A DNA stretch of 64,000 nt from positions 1-64,000 of the forward strand of contig JANGFR010000004.1 of NCBI GenBank assembly GCA_024707015.1. Reading direction: 5' to 3'. The translations under genes were made by a program, and so were the position numbers. The notes beneath the pieces are model-generated. The model was not told the DNA's origin, searched no databases, and worked only from the letters and a program-made list of their open reading frames with translations. The DNA is from Candidatus Culexarchaeum yellowstonense (lineage in GTDB: Archaea > Thermoproteota > Methanomethylicia > Culexarchaeales > Culexarchaeaceae). Below, in pieces: positions 44,774 to 54,495 of the stretch; position 1 is the first letter of the stretch, and each line of letters starts with the position of its first letter.

Positions 44774-45415
44774 TTATCTTAGAGTCTCCTTTTGTCCAGT
44801 GGTGATGTAGATTATTGATTCGCATATGTATGCTGCGTGGTCTGCTATTCTCTCTAGGTATCTTATTATTAATACGCTTGAGATTGCGCATTTCCTTGTG
44901 GTTTCGCTTTCAATTAGTTTGTCTAGGAATTCGAGTTGCATTTTGTCCACTTCATCTTCCTTTGTGGATATATTTCTGGCTAGTTGAGGGTCATTGTTTT
45001 TGAGGGCTTCCATGCTTAATTTAATCATTTCCAAAACTTTTTCGCCTGTTTCTCTGATGTATGTTTTTATCCATTCTTCGCAGTCTCTCAGTCCTCCCAG
45101 CCTCTTGTTTGTGAAGGATATGTCTAGGGCGTATCTGCCGAATCTTGTTAGGTCGTAGGCTATTTTCATGTAGGATTTTATTCTCCTCAAGTCTGAGGCT
45201 ACTGGTTGATATCTCACTATGAGTTCGAAGGCTCTATCCTCCACGTATTCAGTCATGATTAGGAGGTTGTTTGATATTTCGCGGATTTCATTGTATGCCT
45301 CCCTCCCCTCTAGGCATTCTAGGAGGGATTTTGAAACTGCATTGTAGGCCATTTCCCCCATCCTGTTTAGGGTTGATGAGAGTCCTTCAAGACTTGCATC
45401 AATGATTCTGCTCAT
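44774..45415 (-). CDS. phoU: phosphate uptake regulator PhoU
   Basis: A 213-residue all-helical protein with two PhoU repeats; RYQPVASDLRRIKSYMKIAY in the first and RYLERIADHAAYICES in the second are the conserved metal-binding ExxxD/DxxxD helices. PhoU restrains the Pst transporter and phosphate signalling. It is the last gene of the pstSCAB-phoU operon, 11 bases after pstB. Confidence 0.92.
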   Translation of the reverse strand: MSRIIDASLEGLSSTLNRMGEMAYNAVSKSLLECLEGREAYNEIREISNNLLIMTEYVEDRAFELIVRYQPVASDLRRIKSYMKIAYDLTRFGRYALDISFTNKRLGGLRDCEEWIKTYIRETGEKVLEMIKLSMEALKNNDPQLARNISTKEDEVDKMQLEFLDKLIESETTRKCAISSVLIIRYLERIADHAAYICESIIYITTGQKETLR

Positions 45416-45426
45416 CCCAATTCACC

Positions 45427-46185
45427 TCAACCAAACTTTCCAGTTATGTATCTCTCCGTTAATTCGTTTTGGGGGTTCTCGAATACTTGTCTTGTTGGGC
45501 CGTACTCTATTAGTTCGCCGAAGTAGAGGAAGGCTGTGAAGTCTGAGACTCTTGCTGCTTGTTGCACGTTGTGTGTTACGATGATTATCGTGTAATCCTC
45601 AGCCAGCTTCCTTATCAGCTCTTCTATTTTAGCTGTTGATATTGGGTCTAGGGCTGAGCATGGTTCATCCATTAGGAGGACTTCAGGTTCAACGGCTAAT
45701 GCGCGTGCTATGCAAAGTCTCTGTTGCTGTCCACCGGATAAGCTTGCTCCAGACTTGTGTAGTTCATCTTTAACTTCATCCCATAGGTTGGCTAGCTCTA
45801 AGCTTCTCTTTACAGCAGCATCTAGAACACTCTTATCCCTAATGCCACTCAACTTCAATCCTATTGCTACATTGTCGTATATGGACATCATTGGGAATGG
45901 GTTTGGCTTCTGGAAGACCATGCCTATCTTCCTCCTCACCATAACTGGGTCAACACTCTTATCATAGATGTCTACCCCATTAAATATAACCTTTCCAGAA
46001 ACCCTTGCCCCCGGGGTTAATTCATGCATCCTGTTGAGGCATCTGAGGAATGTGGTTTTACCACATCCAGATGGACCCATTATGGCCGTTACAGTGTTCT
46101 CCTCAATTTTCATGTTGATATTCTTCAGTACATGTTTGGATCCAAACCATGCATTCAAATTTTGGATATCAAATTTAACCACCAT
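45427..46185 (-). CDS. pstB: phosphate ABC transporter ATP-binding protein PstB
   Basis: A 252-residue ABC ATPase. [12 protein letters not shown] (about 36-47) is Walker A, LSGGQQQR (about 149) the signature, [13 protein letters not shown] Walker B, and THN the switch. [23 protein letters not shown] is the PstB-specific stretch. The start overlaps pstA by 11 bases. It powers high-affinity phosphate import. Confidence 0.96.
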   Translation of the reverse strand: MVVKFDIQNLNAWFGSKHVLKNINMKIEENTVTAIMGPSGCGKTTFLRCLNRMHELTPGARVSGKVIFNGVDIYDKSVDPVMVRRKIGMVFQKPNPFPMMSIYDNVAIGLKLSGIRDKSVLDAAVKRSLELANLWDEVKDELHKSGASLSGGQQQRLCIARALAVEPEVLLMDEPCSALDPISTAKIEELIRKLAEDYTIIIVTHNVQQAARVSDFTAFLYFGELIEYGPTRQVFENPQNELTERYITGKFG

Positions 46186-47017
46186 AATACCACCCCTTTA
46201 TGAGCAGAGTCCTTGCAGCTACACTTATTATTAAAATCATTAAGATAAGTATTAGTGCGGATCCCCAGGCTAGGGTTACCCAGTTTTTGAATGGGGACAT
46301 GGCGAATATGAAGACGTTTAGAGCTAGGTTTGCCACTGGACGGTTTAACCCTGAGAACCACCATCTCCAAAATCCCATGGTTACAAGTACTGGGGCTGAT
46401 TCCCCTGCAATTCTTGCAATGGAGAGCATTATTCCAGTGACTATAGTCTTTTTTGCGCTGCTAAGAACAATTGTCATTGTAACTTTCCATCTTGGTATTC
46501 CAAGGGCTATTGCTGCTTCACGTATACTCATGGGTACAAGTTTCAATGCTTCCTCAGTTGTCCTTGTAACTATGGGGATCATGATAACAGCCAATGCGAA
46601 GGCTGCTGCAGTTACTGAGAATCCAATGGAACGTGTAATTAGGGTGTAGGCGAAAACTCCGATGACAATTGATGGGATTCCATTTAAAACGTCGTGGAGG
46701 AATCTGATGGCCATGGAAAGCTTGGATTCACTGTACTCGCTTAGGAATATTCCTGACATCAATCCTATGGGGACACCCATGAGGGATGCTAAACCAATGG
46801 TTATCAGTGTCCCCTGTATGGCGTTTGCAACTCCTCCCCCAACCTCGCCAACTGTGGGTGTGGGTTTAATGAAGAAATCCATGTTTATTGTGGAAGCCCC
46901 CCTCACGAAAACTTCGTATAGTATGCTGAATAGTGGGATTAATGCTGATATGAGGGCTAGGTATATGAGGATCCTCATGAAGTAATCCTTAACAAACCTA
47001 AACCTATGATAATCCAT
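46175..47017 (-). CDS. pstA: phosphate ABC transporter permease PstA
   Basis: A 280-residue membrane protein with six helices and the EAA loop [23 protein letters not shown] characteristic of binding-protein-dependent permeases. It pairs with PstC to form the phosphate channel. It lies three bases after pstC and overlaps pstB. Confidence 0.94.
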   Translation of the reverse strand: MDYHRFRFVKDYFMRILIYLALISALIPLFSILYEVFVRGASTINMDFFIKPTPTVGEVGGGVANAIQGTLITIGLASLMGVPIGLMSGIFLSEYSESKLSMAIRFLHDVLNGIPSIVIGVFAYTLITRSIGFSVTAAAFALAVIMIPIVTRTTEEALKLVPMSIREAAIALGIPRWKVTMTIVLSSAKKTIVTGIMLSIARIAGESAPVLVTMGFWRWWFSGLNRPVANLALNVFIFAMSPFKNWVTLAWGSALILILMILIISVAARTLLIKGWYYGG

Positions 47018-47020
47018 AAC

Positions 47021-48019
47021 CTACTCCCTCGCAATCCCCCTCACTAGTCTAAGGGTTCTCCAAACAATCAGTCTAGCGAGGATATTGACTATTAGCGTTA
47101 TGATTAGTAGGAGTAGTCCAACATTTATTAATGCGCTTACGTAGAGGTCGTAGGTTGCCTCTAAAAGTTCATTGGCTATTATTGAAGCCATGGTGTACCA
47201 TGCATCGAAAAGTGAGGATGGCCAAACTTGGAATTTATTCCCAATAACCATTGTTATCGCCATTGTTTCCCCCATGGCACGTCCCAAGCCAAGAACAATT
47301 GCACCTATAACTCCAGAACGGGCATAGCTCACCACGATTTTAGTAGTCTCCCATTTAGTTGCACCCAAAGCTATCATGGCCTCCCGCTGAGAATTGGGAA
47401 CTGATGAGAATAGGTCACGCATAACTGAGGAAACTGTTGGGATTATCATTATGGCTAAAACTATTCCACCAGTTAAGACGCCGCCACCATAGATGGGTCC
47501 AGAGAAGAGTGGTGTGAAGCCGAAGGCTGCTTGTAGATATGGGTATACGTGGTCGCGTAGGAGGGGGATGAGCACAAACATCCCCCAAAGCCCATAGATA
47601 ACGCTTGGAACTGCGGCTAAAAGCTCAACGAGGAAGGATAATGCAAACCCGAATCGTCTAGGGAGATATTCTGAGAGGGCTAATCCAACCCCGAGACTTA
47701 TGGGTACACCTATAAGGAGGGCTATAGCTGACGTAACTAGTGTGCCAAGTATTAAGGGTAGGGCTCCGAAAACTTTGGAGATGGCTGGATCCCATGTGGT
47801 TCCCACAATGAAGTTTAAACCGAATGTTTGTATGGATAGCCAAGAACCCTCAACAAGCTCATATATCATTAAACCGAGGAGGATGAATATGCTTGAAGCT
47901 ATTAAGGCGCTTACAAGCTTGAAAACATCATCCCCCCTAAAATGACCTTTAAATCGTGAATGAATCTTCAAATTTAAAAAATTATTGGGGATTGTAGGTG
48001 TCTTCTTGTGTATACCCAT
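47021..48019 (-). CDS. pstC: phosphate ABC transporter permease PstC
   Basis: A 332-residue permease with six membrane helices and the EAA loop FSSVPNSQREAMIALGATKW. GRAMGETMAITMVIGN is a PstC-specific helix region. The first 30 residues are polar and cytoplasmic. It lies three bases after pstS. Confidence 0.94.
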   Translation of the reverse strand: MGIHKKTPTIPNNFLNLKIHSRFKGHFRGDDVFKLVSALIASSIFILLGLMIYELVEGSWLSIQTFGLNFIVGTTWDPAISKVFGALPLILGTLVTSAIALLIGVPISLGVGLALSEYLPRRFGFALSFLVELLAAVPSVIYGLWGMFVLIPLLRDHVYPYLQAAFGFTPLFSGPIYGGGVLTGGIVLAIMIIPTVSSVMRDLFSSVPNSQREAMIALGATKWETTKIVVSYARSGVIGAIVLGLGRAMGETMAITMVIGNKFQVWPSSLFDAWYTMASIIANELLEATYDLYVSALINVGLLLLIITLIVNILARLIVWRTLRLVRGIARE

Positions 48020-48022
48020 TTT

Positions 48023-49135
48023 TTATCGCCTGAAAAGCTGTTGTCCATTGAATGTTATCATGCGAATTGTCTCCTCATTGTGTGCCACGACATTTTGGGG
48101 TAGAGGTACATAGTATAGGTTGGTTGCATAGCTTTGTCCATCATGAACAGCCCACCATAGGAAATCCACTAAAGCCTTAGCCGTAGCTTCATCCATATTG
48201 GGTAAAACGTTCAACTCCTTATATACGAGGATGTAGGAGAAGCTTGTTATTGGGTAAGCCCCATATGCCTGTGTATTGTTTGCTAAACTATCCACTATTG
48301 AAACCTTTGACCAGCTTTCATCTCCCCTGGGAAGGGTTAAAGCAGCGTATTCCGCTGCCTTTGAGAAGGATTCTATGCTTGGTTCAATGAATTCTCCAGC
48401 TGCATTCTGAACATATCCATATGTCAAGTTATTCGTCTTTGCATATGTGTATTCAACGTAGCCAATGGAGTATGGCGTCTGCTGTACGAGGGCTGCAACA
48501 CCATCATTCCCCTTTCCACCTAGACCGGTAGGCCAATTAACAGAAGTCCCCCTACCAACACGCTCCCTCCATTCTGAACTAACATCAGACAAGTAGCTTG
48601 TCCAAATATATGTGGTGCCACTCCCATCAGACCTACGCACCACGGTGATGGGTTTATCTGGAAGGTTCACATTTGGGTTTACTGCAACAATTTTTGGGTC
48701 ATTCCACTTTGTTATCTTCCCAAGATATATATCTGCAAGTATCTCCCCAGTGAATTTAAGCCCCTTAGATATTCCTGGAAGATTGTATATTACGACAACT
48801 CCACCAATGGTTATGGGTATGTGTAGAGTGTTGGGGGCTTTTGAAGCTTGAGCCTCCGTTAATGGGGCGTCGCTGGCTGCGAAATGCACAGTCTTCTCAG
48901 TGTGCTGTTGTATTCCACCACCACTCCCAATCCCCTGATAGTTCACTTGAACGTTGGGTTTAATCTTATGGTATTCAGATGCCCACTTATCAATCAATGG
49001 GAATGGGAATGTTGCTCCAGCACCATTCAAAGTTACCGTAGGTTCACTCCTCATCAAATACTGATATGCGAAAACTCCCATGACAGCTATGGCAACTATT
49101 AGTATTGTAACGGCAACTCCACGCGCCATTTTCAT
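48023..49135 (-). CDS. pstS: phosphate-binding protein PstS
   Basis: A 370-residue extracytoplasmic binding protein. Residues 7-25 are a signal or anchor helix. LNGAGATFPFPLIDKW, YQGIGSGGGIQQ and VRRSDGSGTTYIW are the classic phosphate-contact loops; S-D-A-P in FAASDAPLTE also belongs. No lipobox Cys is seen, so it is probably held by its N-terminal helix. It heads the pst operon, with a divergent AbrB-PhoU gene upstream. Confidence 0.95.
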   Translation of the reverse strand: MKMARGVAVTILIVAIAVMGVFAYQYLMRSEPTVTLNGAGATFPFPLIDKWASEYHKIKPNVQVNYQGIGSGGGIQQHTEKTVHFAASDAPLTEAQASKAPNTLHIPITIGGVVVIYNLPGISKGLKFTGEILADIYLGKITKWNDPKIVAVNPNVNLPDKPITVVRRSDGSGTTYIWTSYLSDVSSEWRERVGRGTSVNWPTGLGGKGNDGVAALVQQTPYSIGYVEYTYAKTNNLTYGYVQNAAGEFIEPSIESFSKAAEYAALTLPRGDESWSKVSIVDSLANNTQAYGAYPITSFSYILVYKELNVLPNMDEATAKALVDFLWWAVHDGQSYATNLYYVPLPQNVVAHNEETIRMITFNGQQLFRR

Positions 49136-49195
49136 ATGTTTCCCTCCGCCTCCTATTTAGATTGATAAGATTTATATATTTTTCCCGAATAGAAT

Positions 49196-49218
49196 ATATA
49201 GAATTTGAATATCTATAT
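49196..49218. promoter_or_regulatory. inverted repeat ATATAGA-N9-TCTATAT between pstS and the PhoU regulator
   Basis: The arms are perfect 7-base inverted repeats within the 97-base region between two divergent genes. It lies 15 bases before the regulator ATG and about 60 bases before the pstS start. TATA-like arms mean that it may combine promoter and operator. It is a candidate site for phosphate-dependent control by the divergent AbrB-PhoU protein. Confidence 0.5.
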
Positions 49219-49232
49219 AGGTGGTGATGTGA

Positions 49233-50276
49233 ATGGAGGAGCATGTGGATGAAGAGACGAGGAGGATTCAGTTTACTGGGAAATCCACATATATAGTTTC
49301 ACTTCCAAAGGAATGGGTTGTGTCGATGGGGTTGAAGGCTGGAAGCCTAGTAACGATAACCCGGCAAGATGGTTCACTCATATTAACCCCAAAGGAGGTG
49401 GCTAAACCTGCAACTCAACCCACAGAAGCCACAATCACCATTTCAAGTGGGGAAGACCCTGAAACAATAGTGAGAGCCATAATCTCCCTATACTTGGTGG
49501 GCTACAATTACATTACAATAAAGGCAAGGGAGGAGCGGATAAGCACCATGCAGAGGAACTTGATAAAGGAGTTGACGAGGAAAAAGTTGGTTGGCACAGA
49601 AATAGTATCCGAAACCTCTAATGAAATTAGGTTGCAGGTATTGGTGAGCTACCCAGAACTATCAGTTGAAAATGCTTTAAGACGCATGTGCATAATCGCC
49701 ACCTCAATGCATAACGATGCAATGCAAGCATTGAAGAATATGGATAGGGAGCTTGCCGAAGAAGTAATCCAATTGGATGATGAAGTTGACAGATTCAGCT
49801 TCTACATAATACGCCAACTAAAATTAGCTGTACAAAATGTGAAGATAATAAGGGATATTGGACTCTCCAGCCCAAGGGATTGCCTAGGATACAGGGTAAT
49901 TGTAAAATTTGTGGAGAGAATGGCTGATCACGCTGCAAGAATTGCGAAAAACGTCCTCTCACTGGAGGAAAAGCCAAGTGAATCAGTCCTCCAAACACTA
50001 TACGAGATGAGCACATTCGCCCAAAACTTATTTGAAGATGCAATAAAAGCCCTATTCAAAAAAGACTACACCCTAGCAGATCAAGTCATATCCAAGACAA
50101 AAGCAATAGTAGCTCTTGAAGAGAAAGCATTAAAGGAGATACAATCAAAAACAAAACAGACAGACATCTCCAGCATAAGAATGATAACTGAAAGTATACG
50201 TAGGATAGCGGAATATGCAAGCGACATAGCAGAAATAGTCTTAAACCTAAATGTAAACCAGATAATCGCAACTTGA
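49233..50276 (+). CDS. AbrB-PhoU fusion regulator of phosphate uptake
   Basis: A 347-residue protein. Residues 10-55 form an AbrB domain (IQFTGKSTYIVSLPKEWVVS, then GSLVTITRQDGSLIL); two PhoU repeats follow, with RRMCIIATSMHNDAMQAL and VKFVERMADHAARIAKNVL. Archaeal AbrB-PhoU proteins replace bacterial PhoR/PhoB-type control in many species. GGTGGTGA precedes the ATG. Its position divergent from pstS supports regulation of that operon. Confidence 0.9.
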   Translation: MEEHVDEETRRIQFTGKSTYIVSLPKEWVVSMGLKAGSLVTITRQDGSLILTPKEVAKPATQPTEATITISSGEDPETIVRAIISLYLVGYNYITIKAREERISTMQRNLIKELTRKKLVGTEIVSETSNEIRLQVLVSYPELSVENALRRMCIIATSMHNDAMQALKNMDRELAEEVIQLDDEVDRFSFYIIRQLKLAVQNVKIIRDIGLSSPRDCLGYRVIVKFVERMADHAARIAKNVLSLEEKPSESVLQTLYEMSTFAQNLFEDAIKALFKKDYTLADQVISKTKAIVALEEKALKEIQSKTKQTDISSIRMITESIRRIAEYASDIAEIVLNLNVNQIIAT

Positions 50277-50404
50277 CAAATCCACTACAACCGAGGATAA
50301 CATAGATTTCAAATGCACCACCTTCCCTAAAAGAGTTATTAGAAATCTCGTCTGCGCAAAAGGATAAAAGCAATGCAAAGATAAAGGGGTATGGAGGGAT
50401 TGAT

Positions 50405-50968
50405 ATGAGTCATAGGGAAATGATCCCCCTAGATGAAGCGAAAAGGGCAATTGCAAGCGTTAGCAGAAGAGTGGCATTACTACACATCTCATATGCTAAA
50501 GCAATAATTGAAGAACTTGGGGAAGAGAGGGGTTTAGAGGTCATTGCTAAAGCCATAAAGGATTATGGTGCTAGGATAGGTGAAAAGACTAGAAGGGAAG
50601 TGATGAGCCTAGGTTTGGAGCCAACCCCAGAAAACTTTAATGCTGGAGAAAGCTATAGGCTACCCCCATTCGGCATGCACGATAAAATCGAAACGGTGAA
50701 GGTTGATAATGAGCAGAGGGTGAGAACATATGGATGTATACTTGCAAAGGTATGGCAGGAGTATGGTGAAGAAAGGTTGGGACGCCTCTACTGCTACATG
50801 GACGTATCAAAATACATGGGCTACAACCCAAACTACAAACAAATACACATAAAAACCATCCCAGATGGACACTCATACTGCGAACTAACAATTAGACCCA
50901 CAACAGAAGAAGAAAGAAGAATCTTCCTAAGGGGAAAGGGGAAGGATTGGCTAAGTATAGACAAGTAA
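50405..50968 (+). CDS. L-2-amino-thiazoline-4-carboxylate hydrolase-like protein
   Basis: A 187-residue protein. RTYGCILAKVWQEYGEERLG, YCYMDVSKYMGYNPNYKQI and IPDGHSYCELTIRP match the conserved end of the ATC-hydrolase family (a group of small enzymes and sensors, many uncharacterised). Length is near the family norm. GGAGGGATTGAT precedes the ATG. It does not sit with a cysteine pathway, so its true substrate is open. Confidence 0.7.
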   Translation: MSHREMIPLDEAKRAIASVSRRVALLHISYAKAIIEELGEERGLEVIAKAIKDYGARIGEKTRREVMSLGLEPTPENFNAGESYRLPPFGMHDKIETVKVDNEQRVRTYGCILAKVWQEYGEERLGRLYCYMDVSKYMGYNPNYKQIHIKTIPDGHSYCELTIRPTTEEERRIFLRGKGKDWLSIDK

Positions 50969-51012
50969 CTTCCATTTACATTTTAAACTAAATGTGAGGA
51001 GGGTTAAAGAGC

Positions 51013-51282
51013 ATGGAGGCTAACTTAATTCGAAGGGGGTTAGAGGAGCTTATTAAGAGTATTGACCTTGAATTGGCAAGAACAGAAGTTAGGTTAACGA
51101 TGATTGCCGAAAAATTTGGCTTAAAATCATGGAGGGAGCTTGAGGAATTCTTTAAAAGAGGGGTAGATAATCGGGAAATTGATCTTGCTTGGGTTGAGTA
51201 TCGCTATCTAAAGGACAAATATGAATCCCTATTAAAGGATGGGGAGAAGGTTTTACAGCTTCTTTTAAATTCCAAAAGCTAA
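51013..51282 (+). CDS. small helical protein (antitoxin-like)
   Basis: An 89-residue, mostly helical protein: LARTEVRLTMIAEKFGLKSW then RELEEFFKRGVD and YRYLKDKYESLLKDGEKVL. This resembles small archaeal antitoxin-type proteins that accompany PIN toxins, but no toxin adjoins it. AGGAGGGTTAAAG precedes the ATG. Its end overlaps the convergent MntP-like gene by 18 bases. Confidence 0.6.
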   Translation: MEANLIRRGLEELIKSIDLELARTEVRLTMIAEKFGLKSWRELEEFFKRGVDNREIDLAWVEYRYLKDKYESLLKDGEKVLQLLLNSKS

Positions 51283-51852
51283 CTCCAAAAACTTCCAAAC
51301 CCCCAGAACTATTAGGATTATGCCTGAAAGGATTGATGGAAGTCTTCTATTCAAACTCCTTATCCAGCTACTTAGGAGTGTTGCGAATAATATTAGAATG
51401 GTGTTTGCCAAGATTACTGCCACTATTATCCATAAAATGGGGATTCCTAGAAATGGGTAGCTGACTCCAACAGCCCCTTCATCAATACTCCCCAAAACAC
51501 CAATGACGGACAATGCTAAAAAGGATGATGCCTTTTCCTTCATCCATTTTGGCTGCTCATTTTCGAAGGCTTCTTTAATAGTCCATACTCCAACACCTGT
51601 AAAGACAATTAAAATCAGCCAGGCACTGAAGGATATAACCCACCCATATATTGCCAATCCCACAAGCCAACCCAGCAAAGGCAGTAAAGCTGATGATATG
51701 GAGAATGCAACCGCTATTTTACATGCATTAACTATTAACCTCCCAAAAGTTCCACCTGGCATTAGTAGGCTTAAAGCAAAGGCAAGACCAAAATCATCCA
51801 AAGATAGCCCCAAGGACAACAAGGTAAGAGTCAAATAATCCAATGTACTCAC
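51265..51852 (-). CDS. MntP-like (DUF204) cation efflux membrane protein
   Basis: A 195-residue protein with six membrane helices. Helix 1 has LSLGLSLDDFGLAFALSL and helix 4 GVLGSIDEGAVGVSYPF, the paired acidic motifs of MntP-type exporters. LLPLLGWLVG occurs in helix 3. MntP exports Mn2+ in bacteria; archaeal relatives may do so or move other ions. It is monocistronic. Confidence 0.7.
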   Translation of the reverse strand: MSTLDYLTLTLLSLGLSLDDFGLAFALSLLMPGGTFGRLIVNACKIAVAFSISSALLPLLGWLVGLAIYGWVISFSAWLILIVFTGVGVWTIKEAFENEQPKWMKEKASSFLALSVIGVLGSIDEGAVGVSYPFLGIPILWIIVAVILANTILILFATLLSSWIRSLNRRLPSILSGIILIVLGVWKFLELAFGI

Positions 51853-51934
51853 TCATAATATTCAATTATAAACATGCCTTAAACCTTTCCCCAAATCTCC
51901 TTCAAAATAAAAAAATGGAGGGTTAATTTGTGTG

Positions 51935-53245
51935 TTAGAAGGGTAGTTTGTATTGCTTCACAACTATGTCGTCTATCTTCAGTTTTTCTAAGATTCTTAT
52001 TGGTGCTTGAAGGGTTACTTGCACTATGCCTGGTAATCTCCCTATCTCCACAGCTCCACTAACAGTTACCCTGTTCCTTACCTCTTCAATGCTCATTCCA
52101 AGTAGTTTTGAGGCTCTTATGAAGCCTTTCATAGCTGCTTCGTTTATGGTTGGCCCTGAACCTATTATCTGTATGGGTGCCACGGGCTCTGCTTCCACAT
52201 TTAATTTCCTAGCTAAATTTAATATGTGATCCCACTCATCCTTCCTCCAAGGTTTAGCTATTGGTGGTAGGTCTTCTTCTGGTGGGAGTAGTATTGGGCC
52301 GTCTAAATTCAAGTTCTTGATAACTGAGACTTCAACTATACTCTTGGCTGCAACGTCTGTTGTGTGTCCAGCTACTTCACCATCCCCCTGCATTGCATGG
52401 GCATCCCCAGCATAGATTCCCCCACCCTCCACCTTGACTGGAACTATTAAGACGGCACCCTCCCTAACGGAATTCACATCTAAATGTCCATCTGTAAGCT
52501 TGGTTTCATAATCCTCCTTAGTAATAGCGTAGGGATGGGGGGCATTAACAAGGAACCATCCGAAATCACCAGCATTATGCGAATCAGGTATGTCAATTGC
52601 AGGTGTGCTACCCAATTGACCTAGGAATGGCTTCATCCTTGCCGCTAACCCCACAACATCACTCTTACCCAGCACTAGAACGGGAACTTGCTTAGAATTC
52701 TTTGGTAGAGCAGCCCACTCCCATGCATTTCTAGCTATCTCCTCAGCCATCCTCTTGTCAACAGTGATTCCAACACCTAAATCCAAATCAAACACCATTG
52801 TGTAACCATTAACCATTATGAATGGGGATGATGGAGCCCCACACTTCCTACACTTAACAGCATTATCCCCTATACCATCCACATAGAAATCTGGCCACGG
52901 CTCATTACATGAAGGACACTTCTTCATCACATAAGGGTCACCAACATAGCTACCGGGACGCGCCACATCAACACCTGAGGAAGAGGCTTTAGAAAGCACC
53001 TTCACACTCAATATGCGAACTGCTATTGCATCACCAACCCTAGCCCCATCCACAGCCACAGGGACATTAACCTCATGCCCCCCTCTTATATTGGGAGTTA
53101 TCATAGGACCCCAACAACCAGGAGAAGTAACAAACACTATCATACCACCATCAGCAACAGGCCCCAGCATCTTAGCATGCGGCCCAATAATACCATTAGT
53201 CTGAACATCATTATACAATTCATTTACAACAGTCAAAAACGCCAC
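51935..53245 (-). CDS. acetamidase/formamidase family hydrolase
   Basis: A 436-residue FmdA/AmdA-type enzyme that hydrolyses small amides to acid and ammonia. HAKMLGPVADGGMIVFVTSP, NIRGGHEVNVPVAVDGARVGD and GGGIYAGDAHAMQGDGEVAGH are family blocks. Residues 110-140 hold CPSC and CRKC, an inserted zinc ribbon seen in a subset of archaeal members. The start is GTG at 53245 without a clear ribosome binding site. The natural amide is unknown. Confidence 0.88.
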   Translation of the reverse strand: MAFLTVVNELYNDVQTNGIIGPHAKMLGPVADGGMIVFVTSPGCWGPMITPNIRGGHEVNVPVAVDGARVGDAIAVRILSVKVLSKASSSGVDVARPGSYVGDPYVMKKCPSCNEPWPDFYVDGIGDNAVKCRKCGAPSSPFIMVNGYTMVFDLDLGVGITVDKRMAEEIARNAWEWAALPKNSKQVPVLVLGKSDVVGLAARMKPFLGQLGSTPAIDIPDSHNAGDFGWFLVNAPHPYAITKEDYETKLTDGHLDVNSVREGAVLIVPVKVEGGGIYAGDAHAMQGDGEVAGHTTDVAAKSIVEVSVIKNLNLDGPILLPPEEDLPPIAKPWRKDEWDHILNLARKLNVEAEPVAPIQIIGSGPTINEAAMKGFIRASKLLGMSIEEVRNRVTVSGAVEIGRLPGIVQVTLQAPIRILEKLKIDDIVVKQYKLPF

Positions 53246-53328
53246 CTGAAATATAACTTTAGCATGTGAAGAATATTTATTCCTTTGTAAATATATCGTT
53301 TAGATTAATTCTTCCTCCACCTTTATCA

Positions 53329-54159
53329 TCATTTGGCTTTGAATGCTACGTTTAGGCTGCTTAGTAGTGGCTTGTATGGTGTGAGTGTGATGGTGTCTCT
53401 GTAGGCGTTGGTGAATTGCCATCCATTCTCCTCAGCCAGTTTCACTAGTTCGTGAAGTGTATATACCCTCAGTTTGAATGACATTTCATCTATGAATATT
53501 AGGTCTCTGCCAACCCTCCTATAGAATGTCCATGTATTGGTCATCACTGCTTTTAATGGGTCAAATACGGGCTTCTCTACACAGATCAGTTCATCATCTA
53601 CCTCATTGAAATAGCTTATGCCAGTTCCAAGGAGTCCAGCTCTCAGTATGGTTGAATCAAAGCTTACAGTGTTTAGTATGAGCAGATATCCATTGTCACG
53701 TGTGATTCTACGAATTCTCCTCAATATGTCTGCGTCAACAGATTCATCATAATACCCTATTATCGTAGTCCAGTACATTATGGTGGCATCAAACTTTACG
53801 TTTCCATTAAGCTCTTCATCTATCCTCCTAGCATCACCAGTTCTAAAGTTAACTTTATCCTCAACTCCATGCATCTTCGCCTTCTCAAAGGCATCCCTAA
53901 TAAACACTGGTGAAACATCCACGCCCACAACCCTATAACCCAATTTAGCTAGATTCACAGCCATCCTCCCATTACCACATCCAAGATCAAGTATTAGAGA
54001 ACCCTCCCCCAAACCGAGAGACTCCAATATCCTCTTCACACCCAAAGCCTCCACATCTGCCTTCTCCCACCTCTTATTAAGCATTCTAAGAAACAACTCC
54101 CCCTTATCAATGAAAAACTCATTTATCCAATTCTTAGAGTTACTCAAAATGGTCACCAT
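53329..54159 (-). CDS. class I SAM-dependent methyltransferase
   Basis: A 276-residue methyltransferase. LILDLGCGNGRMAVNLAKLG (about 55-74) is motif I, VVGVDVSP motif II and TIMYWTTIIGYYDE the post-II acidic region. Small-molecule-type; no substrate domain recognised. It lies 15 bases after the AbrB-like gene and may be in one transcript with it. Confidence 0.85.
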   Translation of the reverse strand: MVTILSNSKNWINEFFIDKGELFLRMLNKRWEKADVEALGVKRILESLGLGEGSLILDLGCGNGRMAVNLAKLGYRVVGVDVSPVFIRDAFEKAKMHGVEDKVNFRTGDARRIDEELNGNVKFDATIMYWTTIIGYYDESVDADILRRIRRITRDNGYLLILNTVSFDSTILRAGLLGTGISYFNEVDDELICVEKPVFDPLKAVMTNTWTFYRRVGRDLIFIDEMSFKLRVYTLHELVKLAEENGWQFTNAYRDTITLTPYKPLLSSLNVAFKAK

Positions 54160-54174
54160 AAAATCAGTGTGGAT

Positions 54175-54441
54175 CTATATAAAGACATGGTTATCTCTCC
54201 TCAGAAGCCTCCCCCTCTCTTCTTGCAACTCTCTTATCATCTGATATACTGTTTCCTTAGCCTCTCTGTCTACACCAAAAAGATTTTCCAATGGAATTAT
54301 TGGGACAAGTAATATTCCCCCATCAGTCTCTATGAACTTCACATGAGACCCCTTCTTCAACCCATACTTCCTTCTAATCTCAGCTGGAATCGTCACAGTA
54401 CCTTTCCCGGTTATAGTATAAATCAAATCGTTTTTCACCAT
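54175..54441 (-). CDS. AbrB-type DNA-binding protein
   Basis: An 88-residue protein: LIYTITGKGTVTIPAEIRRK, YGLKKGSHVKFIETDGGILLVP, then a helix with ELQEERGRLLRRD. It is a swapped-hairpin AbrB domain with a short tail, like archaeal VapB or free-standing regulators. It is located between the MttB-type gene and the methyltransferase gene, so it might control either. Confidence 0.8.
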   Translation of the reverse strand: MVKNDLIYTITGKGTVTIPAEIRRKYGLKKGSHVKFIETDGGILLVPIIPLENLFGVDREAKETVYQMIRELQEERGRLLRRDNHVFI

Positions 54442-54495
54442 ACTTATGTGCTAAAAAGTATTTTACATTTAAACCTTCTCAATACTTGAGTTTCT

